A stretch of DNA of 64,000 nt from Streptococcus chenjunshii (GCF_003086355.1 NZ_CP031733.1:1-64000), one strand, 5' to 3'; shown: positions 51,319 through 60,096, counted from the first letter of the stretch. Numbers and translations are program-made. Notes: generated from the sequence alone by a model not told the origin.

Positions 51319-51459
51319 TTTTAAACGGTCTTTGTATCTTGATGAACTGAACACGGCCTAAACGCTGCGGGAAAAAGACCGCCCTCCCTTGAGTCTTTAG
51401 TGACTCAGCGATTGGGCGCCTATTTTCCCATTGCGTTCTTAACAGCCTTTGTATCTTGG
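51319..51459 (+). repeat. Second repeat type (cassette), copy 2
   Basis: Starts with AAACGGTCTTTGTATCTTG, continues GGCCTAAACGCTGCGGGAA and the TGAGTC/GACTCA hairpin (51390-51407), and ends AACAGCCTTTGTATCTTGG four bases before the EIID ribosome binding site. Both ends carry the same roughly 20-bp direct sequence. Confidence 0.87.
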
Positions 51460-51474
51460 TAAGGAGGGTTAATT

Positions 51475-52317
51475 ATGGCAAATCATAGCCTAACAGCAAA
51501 GAACAAAATAAATAAACAAGATTTATTTAAAGCATTTATCTATTCCAATTTTCAGCAGGCTTCATTTAACTATGAGCGAATTCATGCACTGGCTTTTTGT
51601 GTTGATATGATTCCGGCAATCAAGCGGATTTATAGCAGTAAGAAAGATCAGGCTGCTGCTTTGAAACGTCATCTGACTTTCTTTAATGTGACACCGGCTA
51701 TGTGCGGTCCGGTTATCGGAGTTACCATGGCTATGGAAGAAGCGCGTGCCAATGGCGCAGATCTGGATGATGGGACAATTAGCAGTTTGAAAATCGGCTT
51801 AATGGGACCTCTTTGCGGTGTGGGAGATCCTTTGATTTGGGGGACCTTACGTCCTGTTACTGCAGCGATTGGAGCATCGATGGCTTTAAGCGGGCAAGTG
51901 CTGGGGCCGATTGCTTTTTTCCTAGCCTTTAATATTATCAGATTAGCGATTAAGTGGTATGGCTTAAGTTATGGTTATAAACAGGGGCTGGGGATTGTTA
52001 AGAATTTATCTGGGAATATTCTTCCAAAGTTAACAGAAGGTGCAACTATTCTGGGGCTCTTTGTCATGGGAGTCTTGGTTACTAAATGGACCAGTATCAA
52101 TGTTTCCCTGGCGGCATATAAAACCACGGGAGCAGATGGTAAAACCGTGGTTACCACTATTCAAAATATCTTAGATGACTTGGTTCCTGGCTTGTTACCC
52201 TTGGCACTCACTTTTGCGATGATGTATTTTCTTCGAAAAAAAGTCAGTCCAATACTGCTGATTTTTGTCTTGTTTGCTGTCGGGATTGCTGGGTATGCGC
52301 TGGGAGTACTATCATAG
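51475..52317 (+). CDS. PTS mannose/sorbose-family EIID
   Basis: Membrane subunit (280 aa) of the mannose-family permease. It begins with a soluble region (QDLFKAFIYSNFQQASFNYE) and shows KRHLTFFNVTPAMCGPVIG, a GLMGPLCGVGDPLIWGTLRP motif and C-terminal helices. AAGGAGGG precedes the ATG, and a repeat cassette ends just before that site. Confidence 0.94.
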   Translation: MANHSLTAKNKINKQDLFKAFIYSNFQQASFNYERIHALAFCVDMIPAIKRIYSSKKDQAAALKRHLTFFNVTPAMCGPVIGVTMAMEEARANGADLDDGTISSLKIGLMGPLCGVGDPLIWGTLRPVTAAIGASMALSGQVLGPIAFFLAFNIIRLAIKWYGLSYGYKQGLGIVKNLSGNILPKLTEGATILGLFVMGVLVTKWTSINVSLAAYKTTGADGKTVVTTIQNILDDLVPGLLPLALTFAMMYFLRKKVSPILLIFVLFAVGIAGYALGVLS

Positions 52318-52343
52318 CTAAATGGAATTGCAGGAGGCAGACA

Positions 52344-53558
52344 ATGGAGAATTTTCGATTATGCATACCGACAGATATTCGTTTTGGCAAAGAGCGATTA
52401 AGTGAACTACCAGAAGCGCTTGAGACTTTTGGAAAACGTGTCTTATTTGTTTATGGCGGCGGTTCAATAAAAAAAATAGGCCTATATACCAAACTCATGG
52501 CCTTATTGAAAAAGAATGATTTTATAGTAGCTGAATTATCCGGCGTTGAGCCCAATCCACGTATCGAATCAGTTCGTGAAGGGATAGCTATCGCACGGCA
52601 GCAGCAAGTAGATGTCATTTTAGCTGTTGGCGGCGGTTCTGTTATCGACGCCAGCAAAGTGATTGCAGCTGGTGTCTATTATGATGGAGATGCCTGGGAT
52701 TTAATTACAAACAAAAATTTGGTGGGGGAAGCCCTCCCTCTTGTTACTATTTTGACACTGGCTGCGACCGGCACGGAGATGAACCGCAATGCGGTTATCT
52801 CAAATCTTGCGACTAAAGAGAAACGGGGGACCAGCGGCTGGGAATTGATTCCGCGTGTATCGTTTTTAGATCCAAGCTTGACTTATACTGTATCCAAGTG
52901 GCAGACAGCAGCAGGTTCAGCTGATATGATGAGCCATTTGTTTGAGCAGTATTTCAACAGAACTGAAGGAACCGATGTTCAGGACAGTATTGCCGAGGGT
53001 CTTTTAAAAACCATTATTACACATGCTCCAGTAGCTATTCGGGAGCCTGAAAATTATATCTCTCGTGCTAATTTGTTATGGGCATCAACCTTAGCTCTGA
53101 ACGGGTTGGTCGGTCAAGGCCGTTCGGGGGCATGGAGCTGCCATGCCATTGAACATGAACTGTCTGCATACTATGACATTACTCATGGTATAGGGTTGGC
53201 TGTTATCACGCCCCGATGGATGAAGTACTGTATAGACAGAGATGCCAGTACACATGCTAAGTTTGCAGATTATGCCCGCAATGTTTGGGGACTGACAGAT
53301 GGGACTGATAAAGAACTGGCACAAAAAGCCGTTCGGCAGACCTATCGCTTTTTCAAAGATCAGTTGGGTATTCCGATGACTCTGCCGGAAGTAGGGATTA
53401 AAACACAGGATATTCTTGCAGAAATGAGCCAAAAGGCTGTTGAACATGGAAATTTATCTGAAAACCGTTTTGTCAACTTAGAGGCAGAGGTTGTTGAGCA
53501 GATTTTAAGGGCTTCCTTTGAACCAATGGATAATAATGAACCTGAAAGTAAATCCTAA
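52344..53558 (+). CDS. Iron-containing alcohol dehydrogenase
   Basis: NAD(P)-dependent dehydrogenase (404 aa) of the group III (BDH/YqhD-like) family. The nucleotide motif VDVILAVGGGSVIDASKVIA, LTLAATGTEMNRNAVI, and the metal-binding His positions in MSHLFEQYF and CHAIEHELSAYYDITHG are visible. It lies inside the sorbose gene set, 26 bases after EIID. Known sorbose operons do not need it, so its substrate here is uncertain. Confidence 0.9.
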   Translation: MENFRLCIPTDIRFGKERLSELPEALETFGKRVLFVYGGGSIKKIGLYTKLMALLKKNDFIVAELSGVEPNPRIESVREGIAIARQQQVDVILAVGGGSVIDASKVIAAGVYYDGDAWDLITNKNLVGEALPLVTILTLAATGTEMNRNAVISNLATKEKRGTSGWELIPRVSFLDPSLTYTVSKWQTAAGSADMMSHLFEQYFNRTEGTDVQDSIAEGLLKTIITHAPVAIREPENYISRANLLWASTLALNGLVGQGRSGAWSCHAIEHELSAYYDITHGIGLAVITPRWMKYCIDRDASTHAKFADYARNVWGLTDGTDKELAQKAVRQTYRFFKDQLGIPMTLPEVGIKTQDILAEMSQKAVEHGNLSENRFVNLEAEVVEQILRASFEPMDNNEPESKS

Positions 53559-53629
53559 AACAAAAACTATTAACTGCAGAGGCTGTTTATGGAATCATGG
53601 CTAAAAAGCGAAGATGACAAAAATTAAAG

Positions 53630-53682
53630 ACACCATATTAAATGCTGCTTAATTGCATATAGCATCATTTAAAAAATGGTGT
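53630..53682 (+). other. Long hairpin between the iron dehydrogenase gene and sorE
   Basis: ACACCAT (53630-53636) pairs with ATGGTGT (53676-53682), and inside it AAATGCT (53640-53646) faces AGCATCATTT. No T-run follows, so a processing or stability element is more likely than a terminator. A partial TTTGTATTTTA terminal sequence of the repeat family lies at 53722-53735. Confidence 0.5.
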
Positions 53683-53756
53683 TTACAGCGGGGACCTTGC
53701 TCGTTCGATACTATTTAGCCTTTGTATTTTATTTTGGGAAGGAGTGAACTATTAGA

Positions 53757-54989
53757 ATGAAAACCAAAGCAGTACGTTTGTACGGAAAGAAAGATTTACG
53801 ATTGGAAGAATTTGAACTGCCTGCCCTCAAGGATAATGAAATTTTAGCATCAGTAGTTACTGACAGTATTTGTATGTCATCGTGGAAGCTGGCCAATCAA
53901 GGAGCTGATCATAAAAAAACACCGGACGATTTGGCTGCTAAACCCATTGTTATTGGTCATGAATTCTGCGGTGAAATTCTGGAAGTTGGGAAAAAATGGC
54001 AGAATAAATTTAAAAAAGGGCAGCGCTATGTTGTTCAGGCGAACCTCCAGTTGCCGGATCGTCCTGACTGTCCCGGTTATTCATACTCTTACACAGGGGG
54101 AGATGCGACCTATATTATCATCGATAAAGATGTGATGGAACAGGATTGTTTGATTATTTATCAGGGAGAAACTTTTTTTGAAGGCTCGCTGTTAGAACCT
54201 CTATCCTGTGTGATCGCGGCTTTCTCTGCTAATTATCATTTGATTGAAGGAAGTTATGATCATAAAATGGGAATCAAAGATGGCGGAAATTTACTTATTT
54301 TAGGCGGAACCGGACCGATGGGTTTGCTTGCGCTTGACTATGCTCTGCACGGACCGGTTAATCCTCGTCATCTTGTTGTGACGGATATTAATCAAGATAA
54401 ATTGGAACGGGCTGAAAAATTGTATACCTCAACAGAAAAAACACAATTAAGCTTTGTGAATACTAAAAAACTGGACAATCAGGCCGATGTTTTACGGAAA
54501 ACAGTCGGCAGACAGGGTTTTGATGATATCTTTGTACTCGTTCCTTCAGAGTCGCTTATTACAATGGCTTCCAATCTTTTAAATCCTGATGGCTGTTTAA
54601 ACTTTTTTGCCGGTCCTCAGTCCAAGGATTTCTCTGCTTCGGTTAATTTTTATGATATTCACTATGCATTCACTCATTATGTCGGTACATCGGGAGGCAG
54701 TGTTGCTGATATGCGCCGGGCAGTTGATGCTGTCGAAAAAAAGCAGGTGACTGCGGCTAATATTGTCACCCATGTACTTGGATTGAATGCTCTGGCAGAA
54801 ACAACTTTGTCACAGCCAGACATCGGCGGCGGCAAAAAATTAGTTTATACACATAAAAACTTTAATCGTTTAGAGTTAGCTGAAGTTTGTCAAAAAGATC
54901 CTGATTTGGCCCGTATTTTAGATAAAACAGCAGGTATCTGGAGTAAGGAAGCCGAGGATCATGTTTTAAGCACTTACCCTGATATCTAA
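53757..54989 (+). CDS. sorE: L-sorbose 1-phosphate reductase
   Basis: Zinc-type medium-chain dehydrogenase (410 aa) reducing sorbose 1-phosphate to sorbitol 6-phosphate. Length and many segments match Klebsiella SorE from memory: VTDSICMSSWKLANQGADHK, IGHEFCGEILEVGKKW, ANLQLPDRPDCPGYS, LGGTGPMGLLALDYALHGPV. Cys39, His68 and Glu69 fit the catalytic zinc site, and GGTGPMG at 183-189 is the Rossmann loop. With the SDR enzyme this completes sorbose to fructose 6-phosphate. Confidence 0.9.
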   Translation: MKTKAVRLYGKKDLRLEEFELPALKDNEILASVVTDSICMSSWKLANQGADHKKTPDDLAAKPIVIGHEFCGEILEVGKKWQNKFKKGQRYVVQANLQLPDRPDCPGYSYSYTGGDATYIIIDKDVMEQDCLIIYQGETFFEGSLLEPLSCVIAAFSANYHLIEGSYDHKMGIKDGGNLLILGGTGPMGLLALDYALHGPVNPRHLVVTDINQDKLERAEKLYTSTEKTQLSFVNTKKLDNQADVLRKTVGRQGFDDIFVLVPSESLITMASNLLNPDGCLNFFAGPQSKDFSASVNFYDIHYAFTHYVGTSGGSVADMRRAVDAVEKKQVTAANIVTHVLGLNALAETTLSQPDIGGGKKLVYTHKNFNRLELAEVCQKDPDLARILDKTAGIWSKEAEDHVLSTYPDI

Positions 54990-55003
54990 AAGTCTTGCAA
55001 ATC

Positions 55004-55032
55004 TTGAAATAACTGGTGCACTATCCTATAAT
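55004..55032 (+). promoter_or_regulatory. Promoter of the Gfo/Idh gene
   Basis: TTGAAA (55004-55009), 17-bp spacer, TATAAT (55027-55032). It gives the oxidoreductase gene its own transcript, about 105 bases before the start. Confidence 0.7.
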
Positions 55033-55136
55033 AAGAGCTGTAAACCAAAGGATGACAGCTGCAGTGGTCTTGTCTGTATCGGATATCAGGATAAGTTTGT
55101 GTTTTAGCAGCTATAGACTTAAGGGGGGATTATAAT

Positions 55137-56132
55137 TTGGATAAAAAGTATAATTGGGCGACGCTAGGAACCGGGGTGATTGCTAATGAATTGGCACAAA
55201 CTTTGGCCGTACAGGGGAGAAAACTTTATTCAGTGGCTAACCGGACCTATGATAAGGGGCTGGCTTTTGCCCAAAAATATGGCATTGAAAAAGTTTATGA
55301 AACGCTTGACGAAGTTTTCGATGATCCTGAGGTTGATATTATTTATATCTCAACTCCGCACAATACCCACATAGACTTTCTGCGAAAAGCCTTAAGCAAA
55401 GGGAAACATGTTCTATGCGAAAAATCGATTACACTCAACAGCGGGGAATTGGCAGAAGCGGTTCAATTGGCAGAAGAAAACCATGTCATCCTTGCAGAAG
55501 CAATGACAATTTTTCACATGCCGATTTACCGCAAGCTGTCAGCGATTGCAGATTCTGGAAAATTAGGAGAACTCAAGTTTATCCAGATGAACTTTGGCAG
55601 CTATAAGGATTATGACATGTCCAACCGCTTTTTCAGCCGCAGCCTTGCAGGCGGAGCTTTGCTGGATATCGGAGTATATGCCATTTCTTTTGTACGCTGG
55701 TTTATGCACTCAAAGCCGGATCAGCTTGCCTCGCAGGTAAAACTGGCTCCGTCAGGTGTTGATGAACAGGCAGGGATTCTCTTGACAAATGAAGCCGGTG
55801 AAATGGCCGCCATCGCTCTAAGTCTTCATGCTAAGCAGCCTAAACGGGGAACTGTCGCCTTTGATAAAGGCTATATTGAACTTTATGATTATCCGAGAGG
55901 CCAAAAAGCTGTTATCACATACACTGAAGACAGCAGCCAGGAAGTGATTGAAGCCGGTCAGACAGCAGATGCCCTTGCCTACGAAGTAGCTGATATGGAA
56001 AAGGCCGTTTCTGGGGAAGAGAACACAATGCATCTGGACTATACACAAGATGTTATGGGCATTATGACCCAGCTTCGCAGAGAATGGGGACTGATTTATC
56101 CCGAAGAAGAATCTCAGAACAATGTGCAGTAA
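55137..56132 (+). CDS. Gfo/Idh/MocA family oxidoreductase
   Basis: NAD(P)-dependent sugar or polyol dehydrogenase (331 aa). The N-terminal Rossmann fold begins NWATLGTGVIANELA, EKSITLNSGE carries the conserved EKP-type lysine (here EKS), and GGALLDIGVYAISF precedes the C-terminal sheet. The start is a TTG at 55137 with AAGGGGGG upstream; no ATG fits. It is transcribed separately from the sorbose genes, so its link to sorbose is only by position. Substrate unknown. Confidence 0.88.
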   Translation: MDKKYNWATLGTGVIANELAQTLAVQGRKLYSVANRTYDKGLAFAQKYGIEKVYETLDEVFDDPEVDIIYISTPHNTHIDFLRKALSKGKHVLCEKSITLNSGELAEAVQLAEENHVILAEAMTIFHMPIYRKLSAIADSGKLGELKFIQMNFGSYKDYDMSNRFFSRSLAGGALLDIGVYAISFVRWFMHSKPDQLASQVKLAPSGVDEQAGILLTNEAGEMAAIALSLHAKQPKRGTVAFDKGYIELYDYPRGQKAVITYTEDSSQEVIEAGQTADALAYEVADMEKAVSGEENTMHLDYTQDVMGIMTQLRREWGLIYPEEESQNNVQ

Positions 56133-56137
56133 ATCTA

Positions 56138-56175
56138 AACACCGCCAGTTTGTAAACAATTGGGCGGTGTTTTTC
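56138..56175 (+). terminator. Rho-independent terminator after the Gfo/Idh gene
   Basis: AACACCGCC (56138-56146) and GGCGGTGTT (56163-56171), followed by TTTT. Confidence 0.9.
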
Positions 56176-56277
56176 GTTTTTCTTTTATCCACCAGTTATC
56201 AATAACTAGTAATATGTTACAAAACAAAGGCGATATTACATGTAAAAGACAGTTTCTTTAAATCGTTTCAGATACTC

Positions 56278-56305
56278 TTGTACTGCCCAGAATTTATGTT
56301 AATAT
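56278..56305 (+). promoter_or_regulatory. Probable promoter of the LysM protein gene
   Basis: TTGTAC (56278-56283), 16-bp spacer, TAATAT (56300-56305). The 206-base gap otherwise holds only the upstream terminator. Confidence 0.5.
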
Positions 56306-56339
56306 ATAAAAACAAGAAAAAAAGAAAAGGTAAAGAGTA

Positions 56340-57500
56340 ATGAAAAAACATTATAAAATACTGTTAACATCTACCCTGCTTCTTTCAGCCTTTCCCAATT
56401 TGGCCGCACAGGCTCAGGAAACGGCAGTCGGGCGAAGCTGGACACCGCGAACTTTGGAAGAAGTAAAATCAGATGTCGTTCAGGCGGAAGATAACCGCAC
56501 TTACACCGTCAAATACGGCGATACGCTGAGCACTATTGCTGCAGCTCTGTCTGTGGATATAGCTGATTTAGCTAAAATTAACCAGATTGCAGATATCAAT
56601 CTGATTTTTCCGGATACTGTTTTAACCACAAGCTATGATGAACAGAATCAGGCAAAGGAAGTGACAATCGAAATTCCGGCTGCTGATGATGGTGCAGAAC
56701 CGGTTGTAGCTGAAGCCGATTTGGCGAATAATGAGCTGGTGATTGAAGACCAAGCTATTCCTCTGGAAGATAGCGGTGCTGAACCAACTGCGGAGGAAAC
56801 AGCTCCTGTGACCGAAATTCCGGAAACTGGCGAAGAATATTCAGAGCCTGCAGCTGATAACCAAGAGCAGGAGTTAGAGGGTGATACAGCAGACATCCAG
56901 GCTGATCAGCCCGCAGAGGAACTTCCTGCAGAGGAAGAATCTGCTCAGGAAGAACCGGCTGCTGAACCAGCTTTTGCAGAAGAGGAGACCACAGAGACTG
57001 CTGAAGCTTCAGAAGAAATTCCTGCGGCTGAAGACACAGCAGAAACGCCAGCTGAAGAGGCGGCAGAGCCTTCTGTAACTGAAATCACAGAAGACAGTCA
57101 AGAACTTGCGGCAGAAACAGCAGCAAGCACAGCTGCTGCTCTGACTAATCCTGAAAATGCAGGTTTGCAGCCGCAAGCTGTAGCCTTCAAGGAAGAAATC
57201 GCTTCTGTTTTTGGAATCAGCTCTTTCAGCCTCTTTCGGGAAGGTGCTGATGATGACCATGGGAAAGGCTTAGCTGTTGATTTTATGGTCCCTGAAAGTT
57301 CCGAATTAGGCGATCAGGTTGCGCAATACGCCATTGACAGTATCGGGGCCAATAACATTTCCTATATTATTTGGAAACAGCGTTTTTATTCACCGTATGA
57401 CAGCATCTATGGCCCCGCCTACACATGGAATGACATGCCTGACCGCGGCAGTGTCACTGAAAACCACTACGACCATGTTCATGTGTCGTTTAATGGATGA
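56340..57500 (+). CDS. Secreted LysM-domain cell wall protein
   Basis: Exported protein (386 aa). The signal peptide ends near AQA (residue 25). One LysM peptidoglycan-binding domain lies at about 55-97 (YTVKYGDTLSTIAAALSVDI). A long Glu/Ala/Pro-rich linker (about 105-275) follows. The C-terminal domain (about 280-386) shows SLFREGADDDHGKGLAVDFM and NHYDHVHVSFNG, a His/Asp pattern that looks like a metal-dependent peptidase fold (ARB_07466/VldE-like). It probably acts on peptidoglycan. S. pneumoniae has a similar LysM protein in the VicR regulon. Confidence 0.85.
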   Translation: MKKHYKILLTSTLLLSAFPNLAAQAQETAVGRSWTPRTLEEVKSDVVQAEDNRTYTVKYGDTLSTIAAALSVDIADLAKINQIADINLIFPDTVLTTSYDEQNQAKEVTIEIPAADDGAEPVVAEADLANNELVIEDQAIPLEDSGAEPTAEETAPVTEIPETGEEYSEPAADNQEQELEGDTADIQADQPAEELPAEEESAQEEPAAEPAFAEEETTETAEASEEIPAAEDTAETPAEEAAEPSVTEITEDSQELAAETAASTAAALTNPENAGLQPQAVAFKEEIASVFGISSFSLFREGADDDHGKGLAVDFMVPESSELGDQVAQYAIDSIGANNISYIIWKQRFYSPYDSIYGPAYTWNDMPDRGSVTENHYDHVHVSFNG

Positions 57501-57521
57501 TTATCATCAATTGTACAAATA

Positions 57522-57551
57522 TACCCAGCCATTTTTGGCTGGGTATTTTTT
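57522..57551 (+). terminator. Rho-independent terminator after the LysM gene
   Basis: TACCCAGCC/GGCTGGGTA stem with an ATTTTT loop and T-run. Confidence 0.92.
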
Positions 57552-58513
57552 CAACGCTTTTTATGTATTCTTTTCGGGAATTTATGCTCTTTGGATTTCA
57601 AAACAATATAGCCACGTTTAGGATTGGCAAAAAATTTTGATAAAGATTCTGTTATCGCAAAACTGGCCCCAACTCCCAACAAACTGCTAAAAGCTACCAT
57701 ATCTCTATAATCATTAAATTGATAAGGGTAGTGCACATCAATAAAAGGTATATATCATTATGTTCACCCCATTTAATAAAGAAATTTAGTAGAAAAATCG
57801 TTAAAAATAATGCAGTATTAAAACTATAAACCATAAATTTAAATTTTCGAGAGGGGGAAATAGCCCGTTTCAGTCTAAATTCTTGTACACTGAAAATTCC
57901 TTGGAGAAAAGTTAAACTGATTGCAGGGACAGCCCACATCAGAAGTTCAAGCGCATCGTCATCATTGGAATAAAGAAGAACAGCAGAAATGCTAATAACA
58001 GCTAGAAAGTAGGACAATCCTGTTACAAGATAAAAACTTAGTTCTTCTTTTGGAATAGCAAACTGTTTATAAAGCAAAGGATTGATATAAAGTAAAATTA
58101 TATACAGAAGAGGATAAAAGAGAATTGCTATTATCTTACCTACAAAATTTAGAGAAAGGTGTAAACTGTAATCGAAATTAACGAGAATAGAGAGAAAAGC
58201 TAGAAATGAAAAAATTTCACTGAATATATAATAGTTATCATTTAGTGTAAAAGAAAATTTCTTATTGTGTAAACTAACAATAATGATACATCTTAAACCA
58301 ATCAAAGTGATAATCAAAAATGTAGTTATTATATGTGGAACTTTTGGGAACCACGCAGCCAATAAGTATAATAATGGGACTGTTAAAATATCTGTAACAA
58401 CACGTATCCAAGGTTTACTGTTGATAAACCATTTACTAAAATAGAAAACAATCAGGATTAAGCATAAAATAAGACATTCAAATATTAGCTTATTTAACTC
58501 AAAATGATAGAAT
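57551..58513 (-). pseudogene. C-terminal part of a membrane protein gene broken by an IS30-family element
   Basis: Reading leftward from the IS edge, the frame runs FYHFELNKLIFECL... through several hydrophobic helices to a stop at 57694. A separate open start in this piece (58362) is a TTG without a ribosome binding site. Near 57740 a second frame takes over (IPFIDVHYPYQFNDYRDMVAF, on to IVLKSKEHKFPKR, ending at 57551), suggesting a frameshift as well. The N-terminal part is at 59575-59901, in the same frame when the 13-bp target repeat is collapsed. Family not recognised; about eight or more helices in the joined protein. Confidence 0.75.
58501..58513. repeat. Target-site direct repeat, left copy
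   Basis: AAAATGATAGAAT, identical to 59578-59590 on the other side of the IS element. Confidence 0.85.
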
Positions 58514-59577
58514 GCTAAATTTCAAGTTGAAGTTAGCCACTGAATACAATTTCTCTAGGTGTCTTGTAGTTTAATATTCGTTTGGGATAATTGTTTATCC
58601 ACCATTCAATCTGAGTGGCCAGTTTTCTGGTCGCTCTTGTTTTTCCCTTGGGTAGGAAACGTCGAATAAGACGGTTGTGATTCTCATTAGAGCCTCTTTC
58701 CCAAGAGCAATAAGGGTGAGCATAGTAGATCTTCTCTTCACTAAAAATCTCGCTTAGTCTAGCAAATTCTGCCCCATTATCAGCTGTGATTGACGTGATC
58801 TGATATTCCTGTAAAATGCTCGACAAGGCTTCGTTAACGGCTTGTGCTGTCTTACTGGGCAAGTAACGAATGATTTCATACCTGGTTTTTCGATCTGTTA
58901 ATGTCAGAAAGCAAGGCGCTTTAGCCCGTGTCTGAACAACCGTATCAATCTCATAATGCCCAGCCTCCAGTCGTTGAGTGATCGCTTCAGGCCGCTCCTC
59001 AATCGACTTTCCAACAGGCATGAAATTAGGACTGGCTGTTTTCTTAGGGGATTTGCCTTTTCTTGGATACAGCCTATCTGCCTTAGTCAGCCCCAGGTAC
59101 CCCTTGTCCATCCAGTAGTATATGGTGGATTGTGGGACGTTGACTTTACGTTTTGAAATCATCTCAGGTGACCACTTCAGCTTGATGTAGTGGACAATGG
59201 TTTCCTTGACTTTCTTCGTGAGACTAACAGCTTTACGGCTATTTTTTCGATTAATCTCATACACTTCCTGAGCTCTATCCGCCCTATAAAGCTTCTCAAA
59301 CTTCCCCTTACGCACCTGTTGGAGGACCAGTCCACGTTTCATCTCGTTGTTTATCGTTTGAGGAGCTTTGCCTAAGAGACCTGCAATCTCACGATTAGAT
59401 TTCCCTTCTTGCTTCCAGCGTTCAATCAAGCGGCGATCAGCTATTGTCAAGTGCTTGCCTGTTGGTGTATAATGGTCTTGCATCTCTATGTCCTTTACTT
59501 GTGTTTTCGTCAACTACAAGTGTAACATAGAGGTGTTTTTTTGCATCTAAGTGGCTAACTTCATTTTAGAACTTTCA
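58514..59577 (-). mobile_element. IS30-family insertion sequence (1064 bp)
   Basis: The element is bounded by a 13-bp direct repeat and by imperfect 27-bp inverted ends that share TGAAGTTAGCCAC as their inner 13 bases (left 58528-58540, right 59551-59563, inverted). One IS30 transposase gene fills it. Size fits the family; the 13-bp target duplication is longer than the 2-4 bp I know for IS30 relatives. Confidence 0.9.
58533..59483 (-). CDS. IS30-family transposase
   Basis: DDE transposase (316 aa). An N-terminal helix-turn-helix (HLTIADRRLIERWKQEGKSN, REIAGLLGKAPQTINNEMKR) binds the ends. The catalytic triad lies in EIDTVV, TADNGAEF and ERGSNENHNRLIRR. ATG at 59483 with AAAGGA upstream is preferred to an in-frame TTG at 59513. 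The frame is intact, so the element may be active. Confidence 0.94.
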   Translation of the reverse strand: MQDHYTPTGKHLTIADRRLIERWKQEGKSNREIAGLLGKAPQTINNEMKRGLVLQQVRKGKFEKLYRADRAQEVYEINRKNSRKAVSLTKKVKETIVHYIKLKWSPEMISKRKVNVPQSTIYYWMDKGYLGLTKADRLYPRKGKSPKKTASPNFMPVGKSIEERPEAITQRLEAGHYEIDTVVQTRAKAPCFLTLTDRKTRYEIIRYLPSKTAQAVNEALSSILQEYQITSITADNGAEFARLSEIFSEEKIYYAHPYCSWERGSNENHNRLIRRFLPKGKTRATRKLATQIEWWINNYPKRILNYKTPREIVFSG

Positions 59578-59901
59578 AAAATGATAGAATAAATAAAATT
59601 CTGCCAAGGTTAGTTCGCCGAAAATAAAAGAGTAGGCAGGAATTATCCATATCAAATCATTTTGTCTTATTTTAGATTGAAAGGCTTTTGGAAAAAACTT
59701 TAACAATAAGAAACATCTTAAAAGAGTGATTATCAAGATAGTAGCAAAGATTAAATAATAGTACGTAAAATGAGCTGCTATAGCACAAAGCGTATTAAGC
59801 AAGGAAATCAACAAAAAATAAATTATATATCGCCAATTATTTTTTAGAAAATCCACTATTAATTTCTTGTTACTAGCTATTTCACTTACGAAATTCTTCA
59901 A
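59575..59901 (-). pseudogene. N-terminal part of the membrane protein gene broken by the IS30-family element
   Basis: This piece encodes 108 residues (MKNFVSEIASNKKLIVDFLK..., then three hydrophobic helices and LAEFYLFYHF) before a stop created at the IS edge. Start is a TTG with AAGGAGG eight bases upstream, and an upstream TATAAT on this strand (59928-59933) gives a promoter. The reading frame joins that of the fragment left of the IS (FYHFELNKLIF). Confidence 0.78.
59578..59590. repeat. Target-site direct repeat, right copy
   Basis: AAAATGATAGAAT, the partner of 58501-58513. Confidence 0.85.
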
Positions 59902-60090
59902 TGACGGTTCCTCCTTTTTTAGTGTTCATTATAGCATACGTAGACGAATCACGACACTGTCTTGTAACTTGATATTTGTTGTGCTGGAATAAGGATTTCG
60001 TGAGTTGGAAAGTTTGCTTTTAATGAACAGGAGAAGTTTATAAGAAGTGATACCAATTTATTAATACCACAATGAATACTAAGTTTTTGG

Positions 60091-60096
60091 TATAAT
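60091..60096 (+). promoter_or_regulatory. -10 of the AIPR gene promoter
   Basis: TATAAT, with ATACCA repeats at 60049-60054 and 60064-60069 and the inverse TTGGTAT overlapping the -10. No good -35. Confidence 0.45.

Noticed and set aside
56200..56260. WalR/VicR box upstream of the LysM gene
   Set aside because: TGTTAC and TGTAAA are present but not at N5 spacing in either orientation.
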